Assembly (NCBI GenBank): GCA_016200325.1
Contig: JACQEZ010000020.1
Coordinates: 310,001 to 374,000, forward strand
Source of the DNA: Candidatus Manganitrophaceae bacterium
Lineage (GTDB): Bacteria; Nitrospirota; Nitrospiria; SBBL01; Manganitrophaceae
Length of the DNA: 64,000 nucleotides
Reading direction: 5' to 3'
Shown: positions 36,758-50,249 of the stretch, piece by piece
Position numbering within the stretch: position 1 is the stretch's first letter
Layout: each line of letters opens with the position of its first letter
Notes under the pieces: generated by a model
What the model saw: the letters and a program-made list of their open reading frames with translations, nothing else
Told to the model about the DNA's origin: nothing
Databases searched by the model: none
Program-made: the position numbers and the translations under genes

Positions 36758-36780
36758 GTGAAAATTGGGGAACCTGGGAA

Positions 36781-36809
36781 TTGAAATCGAGGAGATTAAA
36801 TGCTATGAA
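36781..36809 (+). promoter_or_regulatory. Promoter for xthA
   Basis: TTGAAA and TATGAA are 17 bases apart with a TG two bases before the -10 (extended -10). The TTG start of xthA at 36843 follows a GGAGGA site. Confidence 0.6.
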
Positions 36810-36842
36810 GAGAGACGAAGAAACAGTCGGAGGATTTAGGTT

Positions 36843-37613
36843 TTGATCAAGGTTGCAACCTGGAACGTCAATTCAGTTCGGAGCCGTCAGGAGGCGATTT
36901 TGAGCTGGCTTCGTAAGCACGAGCCCGACCTCCTCTGCCTTCAAGAGACGAAGGTGGAAGATGAGAAGTTCCCGATGGACGGTTTTCGTGCGGCAGGGTA
37001 TGAGCCGACTGTCGCCGGGCAGAAAAGCTATAATGGGGTCGCAATATTATCAAAGCGGCCGCTCACCGATGTTCGGATCGGCTTTCCAGACCTTCCTTTA
37101 GACGAGCAGAAGCGGTTGATGGCGGCGACGATCGATGGGATCCGGGTGATCAACGTCTACATGCCGAACGGCCAAGCGGTCGGCTCCGCGAAATTCATCT
37201 ACAAGCTCGGCTTCATCGCAAGGTTGAAAACCTATCTCGATCAATGTCACAAACCGGACGAGCCGCTCGTGATGGTGGGCGACTTCAATGTGGCGCCCGA
37301 GCCGATCGATGTATATGACCCGGCGGGGTGGGAAGGGGAGGTGCTCTTCCATCCGGAAGCGCGGGCCGCGCTGGCCCACCTGAAGTCGTGGGGGCTGGAG
37401 GATCTTTTCCGTCTTCACCATCCGGAGGGGAATGCCTACAGCTGGTGGGATTATCGGATCGCGGCCTTCCGCCGCAACCTCGGTCTTCGGATCGACCACA
37501 TCTGGGCGACCCCCTCGGTGGCGGCCCGCTGCCGCGCCTGCGAGATTGATAAAGGACCGCGCGGCGAGGAGCGTCCGTCGGACCATGCGCCGGTCGTCGC
37601 GGTCATTGAATAA
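36843..37613 (+). CDS. xthA: Exodeoxyribonuclease III
   Basis: A 256-residue apurinic/apyrimidinic endonuclease and 3'-exonuclease for base-excision repair. The frame starts with TTG. VATWNVNSVRSR supplies the N-terminal Asn, LCLQETKVEDEKFP the metal-binding Glu, YNGVAILSKRPL, VGDFNVAPEPIDV the catalytic Asp/Asn, and RIDHIWATP with the final SDHAP histidine. All family active-site motifs are intact. An HNH nuclease gene follows 16 bases later. Confidence 0.95.
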   Translation: MIKVATWNVNSVRSRQEAILSWLRKHEPDLLCLQETKVEDEKFPMDGFRAAGYEPTVAGQKSYNGVAILSKRPLTDVRIGFPDLPLDEQKRLMAATIDGIRVINVYMPNGQAVGSAKFIYKLGFIARLKTYLDQCHKPDEPLVMVGDFNVAPEPIDVYDPAGWEGEVLFHPEARAALAHLKSWGLEDLFRLHHPEGNAYSWWDYRIAAFRRNLGLRIDHIWATPSVAARCRACEIDKGPRGEERPSDHAPVVAVIE

Positions 37614-37629
37614 GGAATCAGAAGCGGAG

Positions 37630-37923
37630 ATGGTCGAACCGTTCTATACAGAGGTCGATGACGACGAGATCAAGCGGGAGAAGGCAAAGGCGCGCGCGCT
37701 GCGAAACAGCCAGTGGTGGAAGCGCCGCCGCAGCAACGGGATCTGTCACTACTGCGGCCGGAAGTTCAAGCCGACCGAGCTGACGATGGACCACATCGTT
37801 CCGATCGGCCGCGGTGGGAAAAGCACCAAGGGAAATGTGGTTCCTGCCTGCAAGGAGTGTAATACGAATAAAAAATATATGCTTCTCATGGAGTGGGAGG
37901 CCTATCTGAAGTCGCTCCGGTAA
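37630..37923 (+). CDS. Small HNH endonuclease-like protein
   Basis: A 97-residue protein starting MVEPFYTEVDDDEI at 37630; the longer open frame upstream is a shadow of xthA. The HNH domain has zinc cysteines CHYCGRKF and CKEC, plus catalytic LTMDHIVPIGRGGKS and GNVVPAC-x-ECN. It is 16 bases after xthA, hence probably co-transcribed. HNH proteins of this size occur in DNA repair, restriction or housekeeping; the pairing with ExoIII suggests a DNA-processing role. Confidence 0.88.
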   Translation: MVEPFYTEVDDDEIKREKAKARALRNSQWWKRRRSNGICHYCGRKFKPTELTMDHIVPIGRGGKSTKGNVVPACKECNTNKKYMLLMEWEAYLKSLR

Positions 37924-38219
37924 CCTTTTTTCCCTCCTGAAATTTTTCCAGATCCTCCTTCCAGAGAACCGATCTTTATCCTTATAAATATCTCGGATCG
38001 CTCTATCTAGAAATAGTGTTCTAATTGCAGGTTTTTACACATTTAGAGCAATTCCTTTCGAACCATCCTCTCTTTCTTCTCCGTAGTTTTTCTCAAATTA
38101 ATCTTAAAATCGAGAAAAGGATATGCTGGGAAAGGCTATATGGAATTGGCCTGTTTCTTGCGTTTCTGTTCTGTATGACTTGGGATATTCGGATGAACAA
38201 ACTCAGGAGGAGAAGATCG

Positions 38220-38741
38220 ATGAAAAGGCTCATTCTGCTTTTTCTATTCATTGCTTTCGTCGGATCGGGCTGCAGCACCACCCACCCTAAAGAGCGGGCG
38301 GGAGTGGCCCCCTCCAACAAAGCGATTGAGGCACAGGTTCGAGCGAAATTAAAGAGCGACCCATTGACCGCGCCATGGGAAATTACCCCGCACATCGAAG
38401 GGAATAACGTGACTCTGACCGGCCTCGTCGAAAAAGAAGAGGAGCGCCGCCGCGCCGAGGATGTGACCCGGCAAATCGTCGGCGAGCTTCGAAAGGTCAA
38501 CAATCAGATTGTCCTGACCGACGAGGTGGTTTTGGACAAGTCGATCATCGCGAAGTTGAGCACGGAGCTGATCACGAATCCGGTGACACGCCTTGCGAAT
38601 ATCGAAGTTCAAAGCAACAAAGGGGTTGTGAAGCTGAATGGGTTGGTCAAAACGGACGAGCAGAAGCGGGAGGCGGAGCGGCTCGCAACCACCACCGCCG
38701 GCGTGAAGAGTGTCGAGAATAATCTGAGGGTCGGTGGATAG
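38220..38741 (+). CDS. BON-domain lipoprotein
   Basis: A 173-residue secreted lipoprotein. The start at 38220 follows CAGGAGGAGAAG; the frame extending upstream to 38025 is unlikely to be coding. The signal peptide ends in the lipobox FVGSGC. Two BON domains follow (about 35-105 and 108-173), each with the alternating VTLTGLVEKEEERRRAE and VKLNGLVKTDEQKREAE pattern of OsmY-type proteins. BON domains bind phospholipid surfaces, so an outer-membrane or periplasmic stress role is likely. Confidence 0.88.
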   Translation: MKRLILLFLFIAFVGSGCSTTHPKERAGVAPSNKAIEAQVRAKLKSDPLTAPWEITPHIEGNNVTLTGLVEKEEERRRAEDVTRQIVGELRKVNNQIVLTDEVVLDKSIIAKLSTELITNPVTRLANIEVQSNKGVVKLNGLVKTDEQKREAERLATTTAGVKSVENNLRVGG

Positions 38742-38797
38742 CCGCCAAACGGTTGCTATTGGGGTTCACGTCGGAGAGTCGATGAATGGAGGGGGAG

Positions 38798-40390
38798 ATG
38801 ACGAGAAGGGCTTTTAAACGTTCTACCCGGCTTCTCATCGCATGGGTCGGCCCGATCGGCTTCATGTTGTTGATTGCGTTGCCGTCGGCGCGGGCCCAGA
38901 GCAATCCCTTTCCGGACGGCGTGGCCAGCGCGGAGGTGACTTCTCGGGAGGCGATCGTCTGGACCCGGTTGGCGGAGCCGGGCCTGGTAACGGCGGAGGT
39001 CTCTACCGATCCGACCTTTTCCCATGGGATCCAGCGGAAATTCGGGCAAGCCCGCGTCGAAGATGATCTCACCGTTCAGCTTCAGGTAAATCGGCTCACT
39101 CCTCAGACCACTTATTACTACCGGTTCGGCACCCCGGCCGGGGCCGTCAGCGAAGTCGGCGTTTTTAAAACCGCCCCCCGACAGACGGTCTCGGCGCCGG
39201 TCCGGTTTGTCTTTACCGGTGATTCCGACGGCACCCGCATCCCCGGAACCGACCAGCGGATCTTCGGCGATTTTAAGGTGCTCGATGCGGCCCGTCGAGA
39301 CAACCCCGACTTCTTCGTCTATCTCGGCGACACGATCTACGCCGACTCCGAGGCGGGGGCGGCGTTGGGAATCCCACCGGCGTCGGACCTCAACGGGTTC
39401 CGCGCCCGCTATAAAGAAAACCGGCAGGTGCCGGCGTTGCGCTCTCTCCTCGCCAGCACATCGACCTACGCGATTTGGGACGACCATGAGGTCCGGGACA
39501 ATTTCTCCGGGACGGCGACCGACCCGAACCTCGTCGCGGCCGGGTTGAAGGCATTTAAAGAATATTTTCCGATTCGAGAGAATCCCTTCTCACCGAACAT
39601 TCTTTATCGAAAGTTTCGCTGGGGAAAAGATGCGGAGCTCTTTATATTGGACGAGCGGATGTTCAGAAGCCCCAATGTTCCGAACGCCTGCCTGACCGCC
39701 GCCGGCACCCCTGATCTGGCGCCGACGTTGGGACTCGGCAGCCTGCCGTCCGAGGTGACCCGACTGCGCCTGCCGTTCGGGCTGCCTGAGCTGACCAGTC
39801 CCGATTGTATTGCCGCGCTGGCCGATCCGGCCCGGACCTTCCTCGGCAAAGCCCAATTTTATTGGCTTCTCTTTTCCCTCTCCCTCTCCGACGCCACCTT
39901 TAAATTTATCGTGAACGAACTGCCGGTCTCGGAGCTGTTCCTCATGCCGTACGACCGATGGGAAGGATACCTGGCGGAGCGGACGCAGCTGCTCGAGTTG
40001 ATCCGGGCGCTCCCGATCAAAAATGTCATCTTTCTCACCACCGACCTTCATGGAAATATCATTCTCGATGTTCGGATCAACCGATTCTTGGACCCGAAGC
40101 CGGTGGCCAAGGAGGTGATCGCCGGCCCGATCGCGACAACGACCTTTAAGACGGAGCTTCAAAAGGCGGGGGCCGACCCGGCGCTGGTCGAAACGTTGTT
40201 GGCGACATTAGACCAGCCGAGCTGCATCCAGATCGATCAGTATAGCTATGGGTTGGTCGAGGTCGATGTTGCGAGTCAGCCGAAGAAGGTGACCATCACC
40301 GTTAAAGATGAAAATGGTCAGACCGTCATGAGCACGACACCGCCGGGGCCCTGTCAGGTTGTGATTACCGAGGGTGAGTTTCCGAATTAG
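38798..40390 (+). CDS. phoD: PhoD-type alkaline phosphatase
   Basis: A 530-residue secreted phosphodiesterase/phosphomonoesterase. The ATG at 38798 is chosen over 38786 because GGAGGGGGAG lies directly before it. The signal peptide starts MTRRAFKRSTRLL and has an RRxFK pattern, which may direct Tat export as is usual for PhoD, and ends SARAQ. An N-terminal beta domain is followed by the metallophosphatase core: VFTGDSDG, VYLGDTIYADSE and WDDHEVRDNFSG, then TTDLHGNI. Ca2+/Fe3+ binding is known for the family. Phosphate scavenging is the likely role; no Pho box was identified. Confidence 0.9.
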   Translation: MTRRAFKRSTRLLIAWVGPIGFMLLIALPSARAQSNPFPDGVASAEVTSREAIVWTRLAEPGLVTAEVSTDPTFSHGIQRKFGQARVEDDLTVQLQVNRLTPQTTYYYRFGTPAGAVSEVGVFKTAPRQTVSAPVRFVFTGDSDGTRIPGTDQRIFGDFKVLDAARRDNPDFFVYLGDTIYADSEAGAALGIPPASDLNGFRARYKENRQVPALRSLLASTSTYAIWDDHEVRDNFSGTATDPNLVAAGLKAFKEYFPIRENPFSPNILYRKFRWGKDAELFILDERMFRSPNVPNACLTAAGTPDLAPTLGLGSLPSEVTRLRLPFGLPELTSPDCIAALADPARTFLGKAQFYWLLFSLSLSDATFKFIVNELPVSELFLMPYDRWEGYLAERTQLLELIRALPIKNVIFLTTDLHGNIILDVRINRFLDPKPVAKEVIAGPIATTTFKTELQKAGADPALVETLLATLDQPSCIQIDQYSYGLVEVDVASQPKKVTITVKDENGQTVMSTTPPGPCQVVITEGEFPN

Positions 40391-40969
40391 CGCCGGTTTA
40401 TGTGAGAGTCCGTTTTTAAGGGAGCAAGATAAATCCTCTCCGACTCTCTTCAACTGATTCGAGTTTCTGTTTCTGGGCCGCTCTAAAGGAACGTCCTGTT
40501 TTTTCTTCGGAGCTTCTCCCACCGATCACTCATAAGCGGCGGTTGCAATCGCAGCCGAATGAATCCCGAATCAAATCGGTTCCTCTTCTATTTGTATTTG
40601 CTTGTATTTGCCAAAAACCGCGCTGCTTCCTGTCGAGAAGGAGACAAATCGCTCACCCGATGCTTGCAACTAAGTTGCAAGAACAGTTCATGCAGGAGGC
40701 GCATCTAACGCGGCTCCGATCCCGGAATGTTGAAAAAAACGGCCGGCTCGATTCCTTCCAATGTCAGAAATTCTAACCAGAACCTCATCCATATCCATAC
40801 GCGCCAAGATAGGAACAATCGCTCCATTGATCCTTCCACATTCTCCCTCCTATTCCTAAATGAGATTTCGATCATAACGCCGGGCATTTTACTTGCAGTA
40901 TGTCTCCGATGTGGATTTACCCGATTTTCGGGATTTAAATTTTATTTAACTTTAAAAGGGAGGCCATAG
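40391..40969 (+). other. 579-base gap with a 19-bp palindrome, no convincing gene
   Basis: The stretch between phoD and the 24-residue peptide has scattered short ORFs without ribosome sites or recognisable sequence. Its clear feature is the palindrome at 40663-40681. A small CCCGA/TCGGG hairpin followed by an AT-rich stretch lies at about 40920-40945. Confidence 0.5.
40663..40681. promoter_or_regulatory. Perfect 19-bp palindrome, operator-like
   Basis: CTTGCAACT and AGTTGCAAG are perfect 9-bp arms around a central A. The symmetry and length suit a dimeric regulator. It lies 289 bases before the small membrane peptide and 273 after phoD, in a stretch without a recognisable gene. The regulator is unknown. 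Confidence 0.6.
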
Positions 40970-41044
40970 ATGGGCATCGTCATCGGTGTTTTGGTGGTAG
41001 TTGCTTTAGTCCTTTTAATCGTCTTTTTGGCTCAACGGACATAG
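40970..41044 (+). CDS. Single-pass membrane peptide, 24 residues
   Basis: ATG at 40970 follows AAAAGGGAGG at ideal spacing, and TAG ends the frame at 41044. The predicted peptide has a continuous hydrophobic core of V, I, L, A and G from residue 3 to about 21, then AQRT, which fits one transmembrane helix with a positively charged end. Such peptides (for example KdpF- or CydX-like) often stabilise membrane complexes, but neither family is identifiable here. It is too short for ordinary gene calling. Confidence 0.55.
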   Translation: MGIVIGVLVVVALVLLIVFLAQRT

Positions 41045-41340
41045 CACCCCTTTCCGGCAGGATCGTCTGCCGAAGAATCTTCCCTGCGCTCTGAATTGAC
41101 ACATCGCAGGTGGAATCGTCAGCGAGGATGATTCCTTTACGGTTGTTCCCATTGGCGGTCGATGATTCCTTTTTCCGGTTCATGGCCAGGACAACGAGGA
41201 CAATGGCGGAGCTCTCATTTTGAAATCAGAGAGAGAACAAAGGTCCATCAAGATGGACCGTCGTTCCTGCTTTGGGTTGATCTACAGCGCAGGGGGGATG
41301 GTCTCTCTCCGACGAACCCCGTCGCACTGGAAAACATCCG

Positions 41341-42018
41341 ATGCTTGAGGTCGACAAGCTGACCAAAGTCTACAAGGGGAAACGGGGGCTTTCGCCTCTT
41401 TCCTTTAACGTAGGGGAGGGGGAATCGGTGGCGGTGATCGGGCACAATGGCGCGGGCAAATCGACATTGATGAAAATCCTCGCCGGCTGGCTTGTTCCCG
41501 ACAGCGGGGCGGTGCGGATCGACGGGATCGATCTAAAAGACCGGTTGGCGCTTGTTAGAAAAGTCGGCTTTGTCCCTGAGACCCCCAACCTTTTTGACTT
41601 CTTCTCTGTCGCATATAATCTCACTCTCTTTGCCCGCCTCTTTGAAATCCCCTTTACACGGGTGGAAGATACTTTAAAGGGATTTAATCTGTCGGCCTTT
41701 CGAAATAACAAGGTGCGGGTCCTCTCCAAAGGGTTGAAGCAGCGGGTCAGCATCGGCCGTTCGCTCCTGGCAGACCCGCCGCTCCTTCTTTTTGATGAAC
41801 CGACCTCCGGTCTCGATTTTGAAATGACCCGTGAGATCTATCGGCTCCTCAAAAACATCCACGCTTCAGGAAAAACAATCCTGTTTACCTCCCATCGGCC
41901 GGAAGAGATCAAAACGCTTGCAACCCGGATGCTGGTGCTCCATCAAGGGAATCTGGTCTTCGACGGAGTGCCGGAGGAGTACTTCAAATCAGAGCTTCAT
42001 GAGACCCTCTACGCATGA
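41341..42018 (+). CDS. ABC transporter ATP-binding protein
   Basis: A 225-residue nucleotide-binding subunit. Walker A is GHNGAGKST (about 37-45), the signature reads LSKGLKQRVSIGRSL, Walker B is LLLFDEPTSGLD, and the switch histidine is in TSHRPEE. It overlaps the permease gene by 4 bases (ATGA), so the two are coupled. The pattern is that of ABC-2 type exporters (CcmA/NatA-like). Cargo is unknown. Confidence 0.93.
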   Translation: MLEVDKLTKVYKGKRGLSPLSFNVGEGESVAVIGHNGAGKSTLMKILAGWLVPDSGAVRIDGIDLKDRLALVRKVGFVPETPNLFDFFSVAYNLTLFARLFEIPFTRVEDTLKGFNLSAFRNNKVRVLSKGLKQRVSIGRSLLADPPLLLFDEPTSGLDFEMTREIYRLLKNIHASGKTILFTSHRPEEIKTLATRMLVLHQGNLVFDGVPEEYFKSELHETLYA

Positions 42019-43049
42019 TCAGAAATATTCTCATCCTCTCATGGAACGATCTGGCGATCGCGTTTAAGAATAAGACGATCTATCTCATTTTTTTTATCCC
42101 GCTTTTTGTTTTTTTAACCTTGAAGTTCGTCGATCAAACCGATACAACCCCCCAAAAAATAAAAATCGGACTGATCGAAAAAGAAAACTATGCGCCGGTG
42201 ATCTTAAAGAGCATTCAGTCGGCCGATCAAGCCTTTTCCTTTATTTGGCTTTCGAGCCGAGAGGCGGGAAAACGGGGATTGAAGGAAAAAAAGGTAGATG
42301 GTATTTTGATTCCGTCTGAAAAAGAGCCGAAGCGCTTGGAGCTGGTCGTTTTAACGAAAACCTCGCTCCAAACGGTTGCCATTGTCGAAAGTCTCTCTGC
42401 GCTACAAATCGCCGTCGAGGGAAAGAATCCGAATTGGCTCTCCAGTATTCAGCCTCTCCAAGAGAACGGGATTCAAAAACAGACGCTGCCGACCTGGATT
42501 TTAATGCTGGCTTTGATGGTCAGCTTCATCATCCTTCCGGCGCAGGTGGCCGAGGAGAAGGAGAAAAATCTACTGCTCGGTCTCTTACAAACGCCGATTC
42601 GAGAGACCGAGTGGTTGGTTGCCAAACTCATTTTGGGGATGTGCCTCATCGGTATTTCGGTGATCTTTCTCCATCTCCTTGGAAAATTCGATCTCGGTTT
42701 TAGCCTCGGGCTCGGTTACGCCCTTTTTGTAATGATCGGCAGCTTCTGTTTTAGCGCGGTCGGCGTATTTCTCGGTTTTCTCTGCCGTAATCAGGCGAGC
42801 GCCCGAACGTTGGGCGTGCTTGTTTATCTTCCGCATCTTCTCCCGTCCGCATTGTCTGATTTTTCACAAAAACTCAATAAGTTCGCTCCGCTCCTCCCTT
42901 CCTTCCAATTTTATGCTCCGATCAAGTCGATTCTCTTCGAAGGGATCGGCATATCCCATTTTTACTGGGAAGTCATTTATCTCCTTTCCGTCGGAATCGC
43001 CGCCCATCTTTTCTCGTATAAGCTGATGAAAATACGTTGGCTGATGTAG
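42015..43049 (+). CDS. ABC-2 type transporter permease
   Basis: A 344-residue membrane protein. One N-terminal helix (about 15-37), a periplasmic region of about 130 residues, then five C-terminal helices (from about 160), the usual ABC-2 layout. Segments such as LPTWILMLALMVSFIILPAQ and EEKEKNLLLGLLQTPI match the family (NatB/YhaP-like). It overlaps the ATPase gene. The substrate could be a peptide, ion or drug. Confidence 0.88.
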   Translation: MIRNILILSWNDLAIAFKNKTIYLIFFIPLFVFLTLKFVDQTDTTPQKIKIGLIEKENYAPVILKSIQSADQAFSFIWLSSREAGKRGLKEKKVDGILIPSEKEPKRLELVVLTKTSLQTVAIVESLSALQIAVEGKNPNWLSSIQPLQENGIQKQTLPTWILMLALMVSFIILPAQVAEEKEKNLLLGLLQTPIRETEWLVAKLILGMCLIGISVIFLHLLGKFDLGFSLGLGYALFVMIGSFCFSAVGVFLGFLCRNQASARTLGVLVYLPHLLPSALSDFSQKLNKFAPLLPSFQFYAPIKSILFEGIGISHFYWEVIYLLSVGIAAHLFSYKLMKIRWLM

Positions 43050-43306
43050 TCCGGCGCGAATCGCCGCGATGATCTGCTTTGGTGCGCACGCATCCCCATC
43101 CCCGTTTTACCCAAGATCGTTTTCTCCCAAAGGATCAGACACAAATTGTTACAACTCGTTACGCTTCAGCAAAGCATCTCCGGACCGATTCTGGTAGTTT
43201 GAGTCTGTTTGGGCGAGCGGTCAGGATCTGCTCGTCAAGGCCGGATAAACGATCTGCTGATCGTCGGTCCTCAAGATTCGGATATCGCATTGTCGGAGAT
43301 GAGAGA

Positions 43307-44179
43307 ATGAATAAATTTTGCGGGATCGTGGGAATGCTTTTCGTATTGACCGGTTGTGGAAGTCCACAATCGACGTTAGCCGATCCGGCCGGGAGCGTCA
43401 CGTCGAGTCTAGAGAAAGACGGCCAGGGCCAGAACGCGATTAATTTCGAAACCGGCGTCGTCGAGAGCGGCGTCCTGAACACGTTTACGGAATTGTCGAT
43501 CGACGGCAACGCGAATTTTGCCGCGACGGTCGGCGTAAAAGACCTCGGCTTTGTCTCGGAATTGGGTGGAATTACGAGCCGCGACCCGTCCAACTCGGTG
43601 CTGAGCACGCCGGCCGTGGTCGGGGATGGCTATCTGGTGACGACGGTAAGCGGCTTGTTGGCCGGCGTTTACGTGGAAAATGATTTAACCGATCCGACGA
43701 ACGGATTGGTCGGTAAGACGCTGAAGTGGAGTCTCTTTTTGCCTGCGGCGGATGGAAATAATCCGTTGTCGGGGTTTTGGAGAGGACCGATCACATTCAA
43801 TATTGTGAATGGGAGTGACAGCACATCGAACGCCGCTTCCGGCCAGATCGGTCTCTACCTGATTCAAGCCGGTTCCGCTTTGGCCGGGACGGCGGTCTTG
43901 TCTGTCCCGGCCGGGGGCGGCGGGATTTGCGGCGACCATCTGACCGGCAGCAGCAGCGTGACCGGAACGGTTTCCGCGAGCGGGTTTTCGATCACCCTCG
44001 CCAATTCTCCTCTCATTTTCAGCTGCGGATTGACGACGGCCAATGCGCCGGCCCCTTTGACGATGACCGCAACCGGAGCCCTCGGTGTGGGGACCATTGC
44101 GGGAACAATGAATATGGCTGCGGACAACGGATCGGGCGGGATTACGATCACCGGTCCCCTTGCGCTGATACGCCAATAA
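43307..44179 (+). CDS. Hypothetical lipoprotein
   Basis: A 290-residue secreted lipoprotein. ATG at 43307 is chosen because a signal peptide follows immediately (MNKFCGIVGMLFVLTGC), with the lipobox LTGC. The mature protein is rich in Gly, Ser, Thr and Ala with beta-pattern segments (VTGTVSASGFSITLA, LTMTATGALGVGTIAGTMNM), consistent with a beta-sheet fold. Only two mature cysteines are seen (near ICGDH and FSCGL), which may form a disulfide. I do not recognise the family. Confidence 0.75.
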   Translation: MNKFCGIVGMLFVLTGCGSPQSTLADPAGSVTSSLEKDGQGQNAINFETGVVESGVLNTFTELSIDGNANFAATVGVKDLGFVSELGGITSRDPSNSVLSTPAVVGDGYLVTTVSGLLAGVYVENDLTDPTNGLVGKTLKWSLFLPAADGNNPLSGFWRGPITFNIVNGSDSTSNAASGQIGLYLIQAGSALAGTAVLSVPAGGGGICGDHLTGSSSVTGTVSASGFSITLANSPLIFSCGLTTANAPAPLTMTATGALGVGTIAGTMNMAADNGSGGITITGPLALIRQ

Positions 44180-44222
44180 GATTGGGAGTTCGTAACGGGG
44201 AAGTTAATGAAGGAAAGAGAAA

Positions 44223-44254
44223 GCGGGTCAAGAAGGGGAGACCCTCAGACCCGC
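44223..44254 (-). terminator. Terminator at the end of gltD
   Basis: GCGGGTC pairs with GACCCGC across an 18-base loop, and on the minus strand it is followed by TTTCTCTTTCC. The gltD stop codon lies within the structure. Confidence 0.5.
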
Positions 44255-45684
44255 TGTTCTTTCCGGAGATACCGGTCGATCCCTTTCGCCGCGTCCCGTC
44301 CTTCGCGGATCGCCCAGACGATGAGAGAGGCGCCGCGTTTCATGTCGCCGGCGGCGAAGACCCCTTCCACGCTCGTTCGATGATGGGGGTCGACCGCAAC
44401 ATTGCCGCGGGGATCGAGTTTCACTCCGAGGTCGGTCAGCAAACCGTTCTTCACCGGACCGGTGAAGCCCATCGCCAGCAGGACGAGATCGACCTGCAGC
44501 TCAAACTCGCTGCCGGCGATCTCTGCCACCTGGGGCCGGCCCTCGGCATCGGTTTTCATTTCGACGCGGACTGCTTGCAGTTTCTCGACACGGCCGTTTT
44601 CCCCCAGGAATGCTTTCGTCGAGACGCTCCATTCCCGCTGACAGCCCTCCTCATGGGCATGGGAGGTGCGGAGCTGCATCGGCCAGAGCGGCCAGGGGGT
44701 CGAGCCGGCGCGGTTCGGCGGCGGTTGGGGGAGAAGCTCAAATTGATAGACCTCGGCGGCCCCGTGACGGTGGGCGGTGCCGAGGCAGTCGGAGCCGGTG
44801 TCGCCGCCGCCGATAATGACGACCCGCTTCCCCTGGGCGTCGATCCGTTGTCCCGGATCGATCGCGTCTCCCGCATTGACCTTGTTCTGCTGCGTCAGGT
44901 ATTCCATCGCAAGATGAACGCCGTTCAGATCCCGTCCCGGAATCGGGAGCTCTCTGGCCTGCATCGCCCCGCCGGAGAGGAGAACCGCATCGAATTCGCG
45001 TCGGAGCTGGTCGACCCGAAGATCCTTACCGACCTCGACGCCGCTTTTGAAGACGACCCCTTCGGCGGCCATCTGTTCCAAGCGCCGATCGAGGACCGAT
45101 TTCTCCATCTTAAAATCGGGAATGCCGTAACGGAGGAGTCCGCCGATCCGGTCGTCTCGTTCAAAAACCGTGACGGCATGTCCCCAGCGGCGGAGCTGTT
45201 GTGCGGCGGCGAGTCCGGCCGGCCCGGAGCCGACGACGGCGACCCGCTTGCCGGTCTCTTGCTCCGGCAGAACAGGGGCGACCCATCCTTCGTTAAATCC
45301 GCGATCGATGATGTTCCACTCGATCACCCGGATCGAGACGGGATCTTCGATGAGTCCCAAGACGCAGGCCGACTCGCACGGCGCGGGGCAGAGCCGTCCG
45401 GTGAACTCCGGAAAATTGTTGGTCGAATGGAGCATCTTCAGCGCATCCCGCCAGCGGCCCCGGTGGACGAGGTCGTTCCAATCGGGAATCATGTTCTGAA
45501 CCGGGCAGCCGGTCGTCCCCTGGCAGAAGGGGGTCCCGCAATCCATGCAGCGGGCCCCTTGCACTTGAAGCGCGTCTTCGGAGATCGGCTCGTAAATTTC
45601 TCTCCAGTCGTGGACCCGCTCCGGAACCGGACGCCGCTTCGGCCCCTCGCGTTTATATTTTAAAAACCCTCGGATGTCACCCAT
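44245..45684 (-). CDS. gltD: Glutamate synthase small subunit
   Basis: A 479-residue FAD- and NAD(P)H-binding protein that passes electrons to GltB. The N-terminal cysteines in [26 protein letters not shown] bind two [4Fe-4S] clusters. FAD-binding [18 protein letters not shown] and NAD(P)-binding [21 protein letters not shown] follow, with [10 protein letters not shown] near the end. It is 11 bases downstream of gltB. Confidence 0.97.
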   Translation of the reverse strand: MGDIRGFLKYKREGPKRRPVPERVHDWREIYEPISEDALQVQGARCMDCGTPFCQGTTGCPVQNMIPDWNDLVHRGRWRDALKMLHSTNNFPEFTGRLCPAPCESACVLGLIEDPVSIRVIEWNIIDRGFNEGWVAPVLPEQETGKRVAVVGSGPAGLAAAQQLRRWGHAVTVFERDDRIGGLLRYGIPDFKMEKSVLDRRLEQMAAEGVVFKSGVEVGKDLRVDQLRREFDAVLLSGGAMQARELPIPGRDLNGVHLAMEYLTQQNKVNAGDAIDPGQRIDAQGKRVVIIGGGDTGSDCLGTAHRHGAAEVYQFELLPQPPPNRAGSTPWPLWPMQLRTSHAHEEGCQREWSVSTKAFLGENGRVEKLQAVRVEMKTDAEGRPQVAEIAGSEFELQVDLVLLAMGFTGPVKNGLLTDLGVKLDPRGNVAVDPHHRTSVEGVFAAGDMKRGASLIVWAIREGRDAAKGIDRYLRKEQRV

Positions 45685-45695
45685 TCAACCGCCCT

Positions 45696-50237
<4,542 letters not shown>

Positions 50238-50249
50238 GAGCTTGAACTC

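Noticed and set aside
40543-40776. 77-codon ORF in the phoD gap
   Set aside because: No ribosome site and no recognisable sequence; the palindrome lies inside it.
41127-41172. GATGATTCCTTT direct repeats before the ABC genes
   Set aside because: Only 12 bases, two copies, no symmetry or promoter link.
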